From Planctomycetota bacterium (lineage in GTDB: Bacteria > Planctomycetota > Phycisphaerae > UBA1845 > UTPLA1): DNA of 64,000 bases. A program made the translations under genes and the position numbers. How positions within the stretch are numbered: the stretch's first letter is position 1; the number at the start of each line of letters is the position of its first letter. The notes beneath the pieces are model-generated. The model had not been told where the DNA came from. It saw only the letters and a program-made list of their open reading frames with translations, and ran no database searches. Below are positions 8,002-15,977 of the stretch, in pieces. The stretch is from contig QEVG01000005.1 in the NCBI GenBank assembly GCA_003576905.1, forward strand, positions 142,424-206,423. The letters run 5' to 3'.

Positions 8002-9249
8002 ATGACCCGTCATCCCGCACGGCTCTTGATCGCTTTTCTCGCCGCCTTGGGTGCGGCCGCTTTCCCCGCCGCGGTCCCGGTGCCCGCCCAGCAGGGCGGT
8101 GACTACCGCGAGGCCCTGGGCGACGCCGACCCCGGAGTCGTTGATTCGTGGGAGGGCGAGATCGACGTGCGACTGGGTTTGCTCAGCTCGGCGTATGGCT
8201 TGGACGCGGATACCGAGGCAGCATTGCGTGCCGAGATGAACGCCCGCCTCGTAAGTCAGATTGAGTACGAGCGCATGATGAATGCGGAAATGCAGAAACT
8301 CGCCGCTGAGATCCAGGCTGCTGGCGTCGCGTTTGAGGACGAAGAGAACCCCCTCGTTATTAAGTACAACGAAGCTTTCCTTTCTTTGACGCGGGGAATG
8401 CCGCTCGACGAGGCTCAAGTTGCGGAATGGCTGGATGCTCGTGTTCCCTCCGAGGTTGCACAGGAAGGGCGATCGCGCCTTAACGAACTGATTACCCGCC
8501 GGTTTACGGTGATGGCTACGCAGATGGAAGACACGAACCTTCTCTCAGGAAAGAAGGCCACGCTTTCGCAGGAAGCCCTCCAGATGACCGCTCAGGAGTC
8601 CCCCATTCACTCGCGGCCCATGCCGCCGGGCGATCTCGCCGAGGCCGTCGAGGCCCAGGACCGCGTCGACCGCCTCCAGCGCTACTCCGACCCCGGCCGC
8701 CCGAAGCGACGCAGCGAGCAGGCCGATGCCGCCGCCGCCGTGCCCGTCATTGCGGCCCCGGCCGTCTCCGAGCCGCCCCCGGTCCAGGTCGTCGCCCAGC
8801 CTGCTGCCGCCCCGGCCGCGCCGCCGGTTGCCCCGTCGCCGCCGCGGCCCGCCATTCAGCCCCCGGCCGACAGCAAGGCCGCCGCCGCGCCGCCGAAAGC
8901 CCCGGAGGCCGCCAAGCTCCCGCCCGTCCAGCCGGCCCCGCCGCTCGACGAATGGGAAAAGCACATGCTCGCCACCGCCGACAAGTACGGCTTCGACCAG
9001 GCCCAGTTGACCAACGCCCGCTCCGTCCTCAGCGACCTCCGCCGACGGGCATATCAGTACCAGGCCAGCCGGGCGGAGGACTACGCCCGCGCCGAGCTTC
9101 AGACCGATCCGAAGGTCCGCTCCGAGCAGTTGAAGGCCCTGAACAAGCCCCTCGACGCCCTCTTCGAGGAGCTGAAGCAGCGCCTGGAAAGCCTTCCGAC
9201 CCAGGCCCAGAAACAGCGCGCCGGCGCCCGGCCCCCCGCGAAAAAGTAG
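8002..9249 (+). CDS. Exported Pro/Ala-rich protein, unknown
   Basis: A 415-residue protein with signal peptide MTRHPARLLIAFLAALGAAA, cleaved near PVPAQQ. An Asp/Glu-rich helical region follows (about 35-190; 'VDSWEGEIDVRLGLLSSAYG'). A long Pro/Ala/Val linker (about 245-310) leads to a charged helical C-terminal domain (about 312-405) ending PPAKK. No enzyme motif is seen. The layout suggests a periplasmic or envelope protein with two helical domains on a flexible linker. I chose the start at the signal peptide; the frame is open 350 bp further upstream through the dispersed repeat, but nothing supports translation there. Function unknown. Confidence 0.7.
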   Translation: MTRHPARLLIAFLAALGAAAFPAAVPVPAQQGGDYREALGDADPGVVDSWEGEIDVRLGLLSSAYGLDADTEAALRAEMNARLVSQIEYERMMNAEMQKLAAEIQAAGVAFEDEENPLVIKYNEAFLSLTRGMPLDEAQVAEWLDARVPSEVAQEGRSRLNELITRRFTVMATQMEDTNLLSGKKATLSQEALQMTAQESPIHSRPMPPGDLAEAVEAQDRVDRLQRYSDPGRPKRRSEQADAAAAVPVIAAPAVSEPPPVQVVAQPAAAPAAPPVAPSPPRPAIQPPADSKAAAAPPKAPEAAKLPPVQPAPPLDEWEKHMLATADKYGFDQAQLTNARSVLSDLRRRAYQYQASRAEDYARAELQTDPKVRSEQLKALNKPLDALFEELKQRLESLPTQAQKQRAGARPPAKK

Positions 9250-9400
9250 TCCCGCCCGCCCGGCGGGTTTCGGCGCGGGTCGGCCCCGGCCGCGCCGGTG
9301 TCGTACATTTGGCATTCGTGAGATGCCGCCTTGGAGGCACTCGACGGGGCGCCGGCGAGCGTCCCCGGCCCGTCGGCTCGGCGTCCCGCCGCGGCCCCCT

Positions 9401-11374
9401 TTACGGCACGCAGTAGATCGACGCCGCGCAGTGGATCGCCCCCAGCCGCCGCTGCGTCTCCCCGCACAGGATGGGCACGACCTTGACACTCCCCCCGAAC
9501 GCCGCGCCGATCGCCCGCGCCGCCGCCGCGTCCACCTCGGCATAGACCCCGCCGTACGCCGGCATCAGGTACCGGTCCGGCAGGTGGAACCCGTTCACGT
9601 TGCACACGCTCCGCGTCTCGTCCGAAAGGCTCGGTACCGCCGCGACCCTCCAGCCCAGCCCCCGCAGCCGCGCGTGCAGCGCCGCCCGGTCCGCCGCCCG
9701 CCGCTGAAGCGCCTGGATGTACATCCGCGCCGCCGGATCGCGCGGCATGTCGTCCGGCGTGATCGACCGCGCCGCGAGGATGTCCATCGCCAGCAGCAGC
9801 CGCTCGAGGTTCGCCGGCCCGGAGTCGGTCGGCCCCGCCGAGAGCTTCTCGGCGACCTCCGGCGGGTACGTCCCGCCCGCCCCCGCCAGCCGCGCCAGCG
9901 CCGGCGCGACCAGGTCAACCAGCCGGTCGTCCGCGCCCGCCTCCGCCGCCGAGCGGGCGTCATCCGCCAGCTTCGCCTCCAGCGCCCCGGCCTTCGCCAG
10001 CGCCCGCGCCGCCGCCGCGACGATCAGCCGCGCCGCCGCCGCGTCGTCGTTCACCAGCGCCACCACCTGCCCCTCGTGCGTTCGGCAGCACAGCTCCATG
10101 TCGATGTGGAACGACACCGCCGGCAGGACGACCACCCGCGTCGGCCCGCCGCCCGCCGTGTAGACCGGCAGCTCTGCCAGCGCCGCGATCACCTGCTCCT
10201 CGCTCAGCCCCAGCGCCCGGTTCCGCGCGATCTCCGCCTCACCCACCAGCACGACCGCTCCCGTCGGCGTCGCCACGCACAGCACGTTGCCGCCCTGGAA
10301 CAGGAGCGGCGTCTGCGCCAGCGCGTGCCCCGCCGCCTCCAGCGCCGCGATCGTGCACGACTCCGCCGGATCGAGCACCGTCCGTTCCTCGCCGCGGCTT
10401 GCGTACCGCGGCACGAGCGTCGCGGCCGCGACCCGCCCGTCGGGCGTGCGCACGAAGCCCGGCTTGCCGTTGTCCTGCGCCCACTGCTGCGGCGTCCACG
10501 GCGACGCGACGAGCGTGAGCTGCCCGTCGCGCGTCAGCGGCCACGTGGCCGCGGCCTCCTCGGCCACAGCGTCCACCGCCGCGTAGCTGGTCGACAGGAT
10601 GAAGTCCGCCTCCGGCATCGCCGCGACCAGTTGCGCCGCGACGTCGATCGCGCTGCCGTCTCCCGGCCCGCGCCAGTAGGAGGCGTTGGCCAGTTGCATG
10701 CGCACCAGCCGCGCCGGCGCGGCGCCGTCCTCCGTTGCGAGCGTGATGGGCGATGTCAGCGGCAGCCCGGCGAACAGGGCCGATGGAAGCTCACGTGCCA
10801 GGTCCGTCCCCGCCGCATCGGCCCTGCCGCCGTCGAGGAGGTACCGGCTGATGATCCGAACCACCGCCGCCGCCCCGCGCTCCGTCGGGCCGATGGCAAG
10901 TGGCTTTCCCGGCTCGGCGGCGATCCGCCGTCGCGGCAGGGGGGTGTATCCGTCGAACAGGTCCGTGGGCAACCCCACGGCGCGAAGCATCAGGAGCTGT
11001 TCCTCGCCCGCCTCCTTGAACAGCGGCGGGCCGAGCATCTCGATGACCCGGGCCGTCGTCGTGAGCAGCCCGTCGCAGGCGAGACGCTCGGCGACATGGC
11101 GCGTCGCGGCATGCATCTCCGGCGGCACCGAAGCCCCTGGTGGAAGCGTGGGCCACTCTCCGACGACGCTCCGCGATGTCAGGTTCAGCCGGACACCCCG
11201 CAGCAGGGGCGCCTCTTCGCGCAGAGCCTTCTGCGCGGTCAGCGTGTCCGGGGGCAGTTCAACGCGGACGATCCGGATCTTCCCGTCGGCGGCCGATGAG
11301 GTCTGCGCTGGCGCCTGCAGTGCGACCACGATCACGGCGACTGCGGCGAGCGCAAGCGGTCCGAGGCGCGTCAT
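9401..11374 (-). CDS. Exported agmatine/peptidyl-arginine deiminase-fold enzyme
   Basis: A 657-residue exported protein (signal peptide MTRLGPLALAAVAVIVVALQ). It carries the motif set of the guanidino-modifying superfamily: WAQDNGKPGF (about residue 335; cf. WxRDxGP), QGGNVLCV, the HxD motif in FHIDMELCC, a late 'CNVNGFHLPDRYLMPAYGG' segment, and the nucleophile cysteine in LGAIHCAASIYCVP close to the C-terminus. Agmatine deiminases are about 370 residues, so this protein has a long N-terminal region plus an insertion of about 120 residues between the HxD block and the C-terminal block. Substrate is not predictable. The start has AGGAAG upstream and overlaps the stop of the preceding gene (ATGA), so they are coupled. 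Confidence 0.7.
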   Translation of the reverse strand: MTRLGPLALAAVAVIVVALQAPAQTSSAADGKIRIVRVELPPDTLTAQKALREEAPLLRGVRLNLTSRSVVGEWPTLPPGASVPPEMHAATRHVAERLACDGLLTTTARVIEMLGPPLFKEAGEEQLLMLRAVGLPTDLFDGYTPLPRRRIAAEPGKPLAIGPTERGAAAVVRIISRYLLDGGRADAAGTDLARELPSALFAGLPLTSPITLATEDGAAPARLVRMQLANASYWRGPGDGSAIDVAAQLVAAMPEADFILSTSYAAVDAVAEEAAATWPLTRDGQLTLVASPWTPQQWAQDNGKPGFVRTPDGRVAAATLVPRYASRGEERTVLDPAESCTIAALEAAGHALAQTPLLFQGGNVLCVATPTGAVVLVGEAEIARNRALGLSEEQVIAALAELPVYTAGGGPTRVVVLPAVSFHIDMELCCRTHEGQVVALVNDDAAAARLIVAAAARALAKAGALEAKLADDARSAAEAGADDRLVDLVAPALARLAGAGGTYPPEVAEKLSAGPTDSGPANLERLLLAMDILAARSITPDDMPRDPAARMYIQALQRRAADRAALHARLRGLGWRVAAVPSLSDETRSVCNVNGFHLPDRYLMPAYGGVYAEVDAAAARAIGAAFGGSVKVVPILCGETQRRLGAIHCAASIYCVP

Positions 11375-11802
11375 GCCGTCTTCCTCCTGCGTGACAGCAT
11401 CACCGCGGCCGCCGCGATCACCGCCGCAACGACGACCCAGTTCCACACGGCGGTCGTCGCGCCGCCGCCGGTTCTCGCGCCGGGCGGATCGGCCGCGGGC
11501 GATTGTCCGCTGCCGGCCGTCGGAAGCGCGCCGCCGGCCCCGCCAGTGACCGAAGCGCGCACAGTGCGGAAGCGACGCTGATAGTCGATGCGGACGATTC
11601 GATCGCCGACGCGTCCCAGGAACTCGTCGGGCAGGCAGAAGGCCTCAAGCGTGACGCCCGCAACCGGCTGCGCGCGAAGCTGCCGAATGATCTCCGCATG
11701 CGCGGCTTTCGCGCTCGCCGACGCCTCCGCCGGCGCGGTAGCCGTCTGGCCTGAAGCCATCGCCACGCCGACACCGCAGATGAAGATGTTGATGCCGCAC
11801 AT
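11371..11802 (-). CDS. Small exported protein with C-terminal membrane anchor
   Basis: The 143-residue product has a hydrophobic N-terminus (MCGINIFICGVGVAMASGQ; signal peptide), a short folded part with FCLPDEFLGRVGDRIVRIDY, a Gly/Pro/Ala-rich linker and a C-terminal helix VWNWVVVAAVIAAAAVML followed by SRRRKTA. The helix-plus-basic end resembles a sorting or anchoring tail, without an LPXTG or PEP motif. Its stop overlaps the start of the deiminase-fold gene by 4 bp, so the two proteins probably act at the same place in the envelope. Family not recognised. Confidence 0.6.
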   Translation of the reverse strand: MCGINIFICGVGVAMASGQTATAPAEASASAKAAHAEIIRQLRAQPVAGVTLEAFCLPDEFLGRVGDRIVRIDYQRRFRTVRASVTGGAGGALPTAGSGQSPAADPPGARTGGGATTAVWNWVVVAAVIAAAAVMLSRRRKTA

Positions 11803-12023
11803 CCTAGTGCCGTTATCCTCTGGGGGGCTATTCGAACCGAGCGCGGCCGATCTGTGAAGCGGGCGGCGGCGGGTTTTGCCGCTCCCCCGTCGATTTCCGC
11901 CGGTTCAAGCGGCGGCGTCAGCCCGGTCGATGCGCCATTCGGCCCGCCCCCGGCGCGCGGGCAGCGGACTCGGCTCTTTCCCGTGAACATCGGCGGGCAG
12001 GTGAAGTGCGGGTGTGCAAGGCT

Positions 12024-12029
12024 TATAAT
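12024..12029 (+). promoter_or_regulatory. Perfect TATAAT -10 element
   Basis: TATAAT lies about 50 bp before the gene at 12080. No good -35 is seen 16-18 bp upstream (GTGAAG). Confidence 0.4.
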
Positions 12030-12079
12030 GTGGCGGGTCACATGTGCGCGCCGTCAAACCGCGAGCGAGGGTTTTGAAC

Positions 12080-13744
12080 ATGAGGCGGACATGGCACATC
12101 CGGTTAGGGCTGATCGTCACGGGCGCTCTTGCCTGGGCCGAAGCGGGCGTGGCGCAGATTGATCATCGTGTCAACCAAGGAAACTCCGGAACCGCCGGTC
12201 GGGCGTTGGACGCGAATTCCGCCGTCGGCAGCAGCGGATTCAACCTCACGCGGCCGGGGCTTTCCTCGCCGGGAACCGCGTCAAACGCAATCATCACCGG
12301 CAATGTCACTGGCCTCGCCGGTTTCAAGGGCTATTCGCCGATCCCGTCGGTCAACGCGTTTCGCGACACGCTTCCGTCGTCGAATCTGTCGGGGTTTCAG
12401 GCCCGGTCGGTCGGAATCAGTGACGTCCAGGCGAGCCGGACGCTGCGGCCCACATACTTCTTCGATCAGACGCAGACAATCTCCGACCTCGGCTACATTC
12501 GCCAGGGCCTGAACCAGCCGGGCTCTTCGACGATCCGTTCGACGAGTCTCGCCCCGCCGGACAACTTCAAGTCTGACAATAACTCCGCGTACCTGCTTCA
12601 GCAGATTCGGCAGCCCGAGGATCTGCGCGTCAACATCTCGCGACCCGACCCGAAGCCGGGCATCTCGCAGACGGACCTCACGGGCAGTCCGCTCGCAAAA
12701 CCCGCTTCGACGGTTAACCCGACCTACCGCTCCGCGATGACATCGTCGATCTTCGGCTCACCGCTCCCGGCGGCGACGAGCCGGACGGGCTCCGGCCTGA
12801 GCGGAACGATGCCGGAAGACGATCTGCTTCGCCTTGCGGAGCGATCGGTGGCTGGAGATCCGGCCGATCGGCGGATCGAGGGGATGACGAATCCGCCGGA
12901 GACGACGCCCCAGGATGCCCCGCCGCCGCTCGACGTGCCCGTGGAAGTAGCAATTGCGGCGGCCCCGCCGGTCGAAACACCGGCAAATCTCGGCGCGGAC
13001 CGGTTTGCCGATCTGTATAATGCCGTCGGTGTGGCACAATCGATGGGCGTGAGCCGGCTCGGGTTCGACGTGACTGTTTCGCCCGCCTCACCTGCTGCAC
13101 AGCCTCAGGCGGCCCCAGCGCCGCCGCCCGAGGAATCGCGCCGGCCCGGCATTCCGAAGAGCCTGATGCGCAAGCCCAGCGAAGGGCTCAGCCAGTTAGC
13201 GACGGCAGCACAGTGGGCGTCGACCGTGATCGAAGATCCGATTCAAACGTTTGCGGGAGCCAATGAGAACCGCCTTAACCAGACGATGCGCCAGGGCGAG
13301 GATGAGCTGCACAAGGGGCGGTACTACAGTGCGGCGGGCCACTTCGAGATCGCCGCGGCGATTGATCCGATGAATCCGCTCCCGCTTCTGGCGCGGGGCC
13401 ATGCACTTGCGGCGGCCGGGGACTATCGTTCGGCGGTGCGATTCCTCCTTCAGGGTATTGAGCGCTTCCCGCAGATTGCGGCGTTTCGCATTGACCTGCC
13501 TGCCATGATCGGGCAGCCGGATGTGTTTGACATCCGCCGCGCGGACCTTGAAAGCAAGCTGGCGAAGACAGAGAACCCGGAATTGCGTTTTCTCCTCGGC
13601 TACCTGGAGTTCTATTCGGGTCTGCCGGAAGAGGGGCTCAAGAACCTTCGCATGGCGGCGACCGCGTCGCCCCCCGATAGTGTCATTGGCATGTTCGCTG
13701 ATCTGCTGACGGGCCAGCGCGAACTGCCGCCCCTTGCTAAGTAG
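12080..13744 (+). CDS. Exported protein with C-terminal TPR-like segment
   Basis: A 554-residue protein. MRRTWHIRLGLIVTGALAWA is a signal peptide cleaved near VAQ. The next 250 residues are rich in Ser/Asn/Thr/Pro and look disordered, with a Pro/Ala-rich stretch near residues 285-370. The C-terminal third (about 410-540) contains a tetratricopeptide-like pair, KGRYYSAAGHFEIAAAIDP and AAGDYRSAVRFLLQGIERFP, and a third weaker repeat. It is probably an envelope scaffold or adaptor; the exact role is unknown. The start was chosen at the signal peptide rather than 12 codons earlier. A terminator hairpin follows at 13886. Confidence 0.68.
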   Translation: MRRTWHIRLGLIVTGALAWAEAGVAQIDHRVNQGNSGTAGRALDANSAVGSSGFNLTRPGLSSPGTASNAIITGNVTGLAGFKGYSPIPSVNAFRDTLPSSNLSGFQARSVGISDVQASRTLRPTYFFDQTQTISDLGYIRQGLNQPGSSTIRSTSLAPPDNFKSDNNSAYLLQQIRQPEDLRVNISRPDPKPGISQTDLTGSPLAKPASTVNPTYRSAMTSSIFGSPLPAATSRTGSGLSGTMPEDDLLRLAERSVAGDPADRRIEGMTNPPETTPQDAPPPLDVPVEVAIAAAPPVETPANLGADRFADLYNAVGVAQSMGVSRLGFDVTVSPASPAAQPQAAPAPPPEESRRPGIPKSLMRKPSEGLSQLATAAQWASTVIEDPIQTFAGANENRLNQTMRQGEDELHKGRYYSAAGHFEIAAAIDPMNPLPLLARGHALAAAGDYRSAVRFLLQGIERFPQIAAFRIDLPAMIGQPDVFDIRRADLESKLAKTENPELRFLLGYLEFYSGLPEEGLKNLRMAATASPPDSVIGMFADLLTGQRELPPLAK

Positions 13745-14557
13745 AACCGACTCAGCGTAGCCGAGATCTGCTGCGACCGATCGCTTTCCGGGCGAACGGT
13801 CATTAGCGATGCGCCACATTCGGATTGATCCGTACGATCCGAAGAGATTCCCTGTTTTGTCATTGATGGTGATTGGCGCAAAAAGAAAGCACCGAGCGCC
13901 TCAAGGGCATTCCCGGTGCTTTCCGGAGGGGAAAGAAGCCGAATGAAATTGGCTCACCTTGCGAGCCTGATTTCGAACTTAGGACCTCCGGATAATCACG
14001 CTATCATTATGTCCCAGCACAATTATATGCTGCGTGCGACCGATATCCACTTTATCGGCAGGATTCTCCAAGTCCTACAATCGTTTCAATTGGCGCTGAC
14101 TCTACCTGATCATTTGCCGACGTCAAGGGTCTTATAAAAATTCCATTGGCGAGCAATTCACAGGCTGTGCCCGCCACTCTTATATACCCTTACACCGGCG
14201 TCGCGGTTCAATTATTGCAGAAAAAGCGATGAGGACTGGAATGTAAATCTATTTAATGAAGACAGTTACAGTCTGATTTGTCCCCGGGCACGAGCGAGAC
14301 TGGCTGGGTGCTCAATCCGAAATCCGACGTCGGGAGACGAGTCCGTTGAAGCTGCAGTTACGCTCTATCCGTGACCATTTCTGACTTTCCTTAGCTGAAT
14401 CGGGCTGTAGGTGAGCTGGGATCGTTGGTGTGATGCTGATCATTCACATACGCGCAGTCGTGCCGAATCGGCTTCTCGACAGACGCAGGCTTTTTGGGTA
14501 TCTAGGGGAGTTCGTCGAAAGACGGCCCGACCCGGTGGGAAGCCGGGTCAGGCGCGA
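13745..14557 (+). other. 813-bp non-coding region before tRNA-Arg
   Basis: It is less GC-rich than its surroundings, with no ribosome-bound frame. It holds the terminator at 13886-13922, a tRNA-like but defective sequence on the minus strand near 13957-14020, an A/T-rich block (14130-14280), and a hairpin GACCCGG/CCGGGTC at about 14529-14548 just before the tRNA. Confidence 0.5.
13886..13922 (+). terminator. Hairpin terminator after the TPR-like gene
   Basis: Arms AAAGCACCG and CGGTGCTTT enclose a 19-nt loop with a small inner stem. A and T flanks on both sides suggest bidirectional action. Confidence 0.65.
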
Positions 14558-14631
14558 GACCCCGTAGCTCAGCTGGATAGAGCGCAGCCCTGCGAAGGCT
14601 GAGGTCGGACGTTCGAATCGTCTCGGGGTCG
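14558..14631 (+). tRNA. tRNA-Arg(GCG)
   Basis: A complete cloverleaf: acceptor GACCCCG/CGGGGTC, D stem GCTC/GAGC, anticodon stem CAGCC/GGCTG with loop CTGCGAA, variable loop AGGTC, T arm GGACG-TTCGAAT-CGTCT, discriminator G. Anticodon GCG reads the Arg codon CGC. The Arg identity elements A20 and C35 are present. CCA is not encoded. A GCG anticodon is unusual, since most bacteria use ACG (inosine) for CGN codons. Confidence 0.92.
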
Positions 14632-14738
14632 GTTCACCGGCGGCAGGCGAGGCAGATGGGGGCGCCGGGTCTGCGTCAGTTATTTCAAAAGCCCTGAAGG
14701 CGCGACGGTTCCCTCGTCAGCCCGCTAAGATCGATTTG

Positions 14739-15977
14739 ATGATGACGCTGACGCTGCATCGATCGCCGCTTACCGACATCGCGCGAAAAGTCGAGTCCGG
14801 TCAGCGACTAACCTACGAGGATGGAGTGCGCCTTTATGCCGCGCGCGACATCCACGAGATCGGCCGCCTGGCGAACATGGTCCGCGAGCGGCTGCACGGG
14901 AACCGCGCCTACTACAACATAAATCGCCACATCAATTACACGAACTACTGCGTCCTGAGATGCAAGTTCTGTTCGTTTTTCCGGCCCTATGGAGGTGACT
15001 CCGCGGCCGCGCGAGGCGGCGCGGCCGGTGTCAGACAAGATGGCACGATCTCGCTGCCGATCGCCGACGGAAAGCCGGAGACGGATGCCTATGAACTGCC
15101 GGTCGAGAAGATCGCCGAGCTGGCCCGGCAAGCCCGCGACACCGGCGCGACCGAGGTCCATATCGTCGGCGGACTCCATCCCCGCCTGCCCTTCGAATAC
15201 TATCTCGACATGTGCCGCGCGATCCGTTCGGCGTGCCCCGAGATCCATGTCAAGGCCTTTACCGCCATCGAGATCATTCATTTCACGCGCATTGCGCGGC
15301 CGCGGCGGAGCATTCGTGATGTACTCGAGCTGCTGCGCGAAGCCGGCCTCGGAAGCCTGCCCGGCGGGGGGGCGGAGATTTTCGACGATCGGGTGCACGA
15401 CGAGGCATACCGGAACAAGGTGGGCGAAGCGGGCTGGTTCGACGTGCACCGCACGGCCCACGAGATCGGCATGTGCTCGAACGCGACGATGCTTTATGGG
15501 CATGTGGAGCGCCCCGAAGAACGTATCACCCACATGATCAAGCTTCGGGAACATCAGGACGCGTCGCTTGCCACTCGCGCGGCGTCGTTCAACTGCTTTA
15601 TTCCGCTGTCATTCATCCCGGAGGGGAGCGAGTTGGCAGGTCTGCCCGGACCGACGGGACTGACCGACCTGAAAACCCTGGCCATCAGTCGGTTGATGCT
15701 GGACAACATCCCGCACATCAAGGCCTTCTGGATCATGCAGTCCGCGAAGCTGGCGCAGGTGGCCCTGAACTTCGGGTGCGACGATCTGGACGGGACCGTG
15801 GTGTGGTACGACATCACCAAGCGCGAGGGGGGCGAGGGCGTTCGACATCAGGAGATGTCGGTGGAGCGGATGCGCCGGTTGATCCGCGAGGCCGGCCGCG
15901 TTCCCGTCGAGCGGGATACGCTGTATCGGCCTGTTGTACGCGGCGCGGAGCGCGAGGCTGCGGTCGCGTCACTCTAG
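14739..15977 (+). CDS. mqnE: MqnE, aminodeoxyfutalosine synthase (radical SAM)
   Basis: Radical SAM enzyme that joins the MqnA product to SAM-derived adenosine in the futalosine menaquinone pathway. It has 412 residues. The cluster motif CVLRCKFC follows NRHINYTNY (about residue 70). Family blocks include HIVGGLHPRLPFEYY, LGSLPGGGAEIFDD, NATMLYGHVE and IKAFWIMQSAKLAQVALNFG, the last being typical of MqnE and not MqnC. An insertion of about 25-30 residues rich in Gly/Ala/Arg lies right after the cluster motif (about 85-120), where the family usually runs from 'CSFYR' straight to 'L..EEI'. Tandem ATGs stand at 14739 and 14742. The 3' end overlaps the convergent membrane gene by 4 bp. Confidence 0.92.
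   Translation: MMTLTLHRSPLTDIARKVESGQRLTYEDGVRLYAARDIHEIGRLANMVRERLHGNRAYYNINRHINYTNYCVLRCKFCSFFRPYGGDSAAARGGAAGVRQDGTISLPIADGKPETDAYELPVEKIAELARQARDTGATEVHIVGGLHPRLPFEYYLDMCRAIRSACPEIHVKAFTAIEIIHFTRIARPRRSIRDVLELLREAGLGSLPGGGAEIFDDRVHDEAYRNKVGEAGWFDVHRTAHEIGMCSNATMLYGHVERPEERITHMIKLREHQDASLATRAASFNCFIPLSFIPEGSELAGLPGPTGLTDLKTLAISRLMLDNIPHIKAFWIMQSAKLAQVALNFGCDDLDGTVVWYDITKREGGEGVRHQEMSVERMRRLIREAGRVPVERDTLYRPVVRGAEREAAVASL

Noticed and set aside
9323..11299. A 658-codon plus-strand frame rich in Arg, Pro and His
   Set aside because: It is antisense to the deiminase-fold gene, which has a signal peptide and catalytic motifs. The composition is typical of GC-rich shadow frames.
13957..14020. 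A tRNA-like sequence on the minus strand (D-stem GCTG/TAGC, anticodon-like loop ATCCGGA, TTCGAAA)
   Set aside because: Too few bases lie between the anticodon stem and the T loop to form a T stem, and no acceptor pairs. It is at best a tRNA relic.
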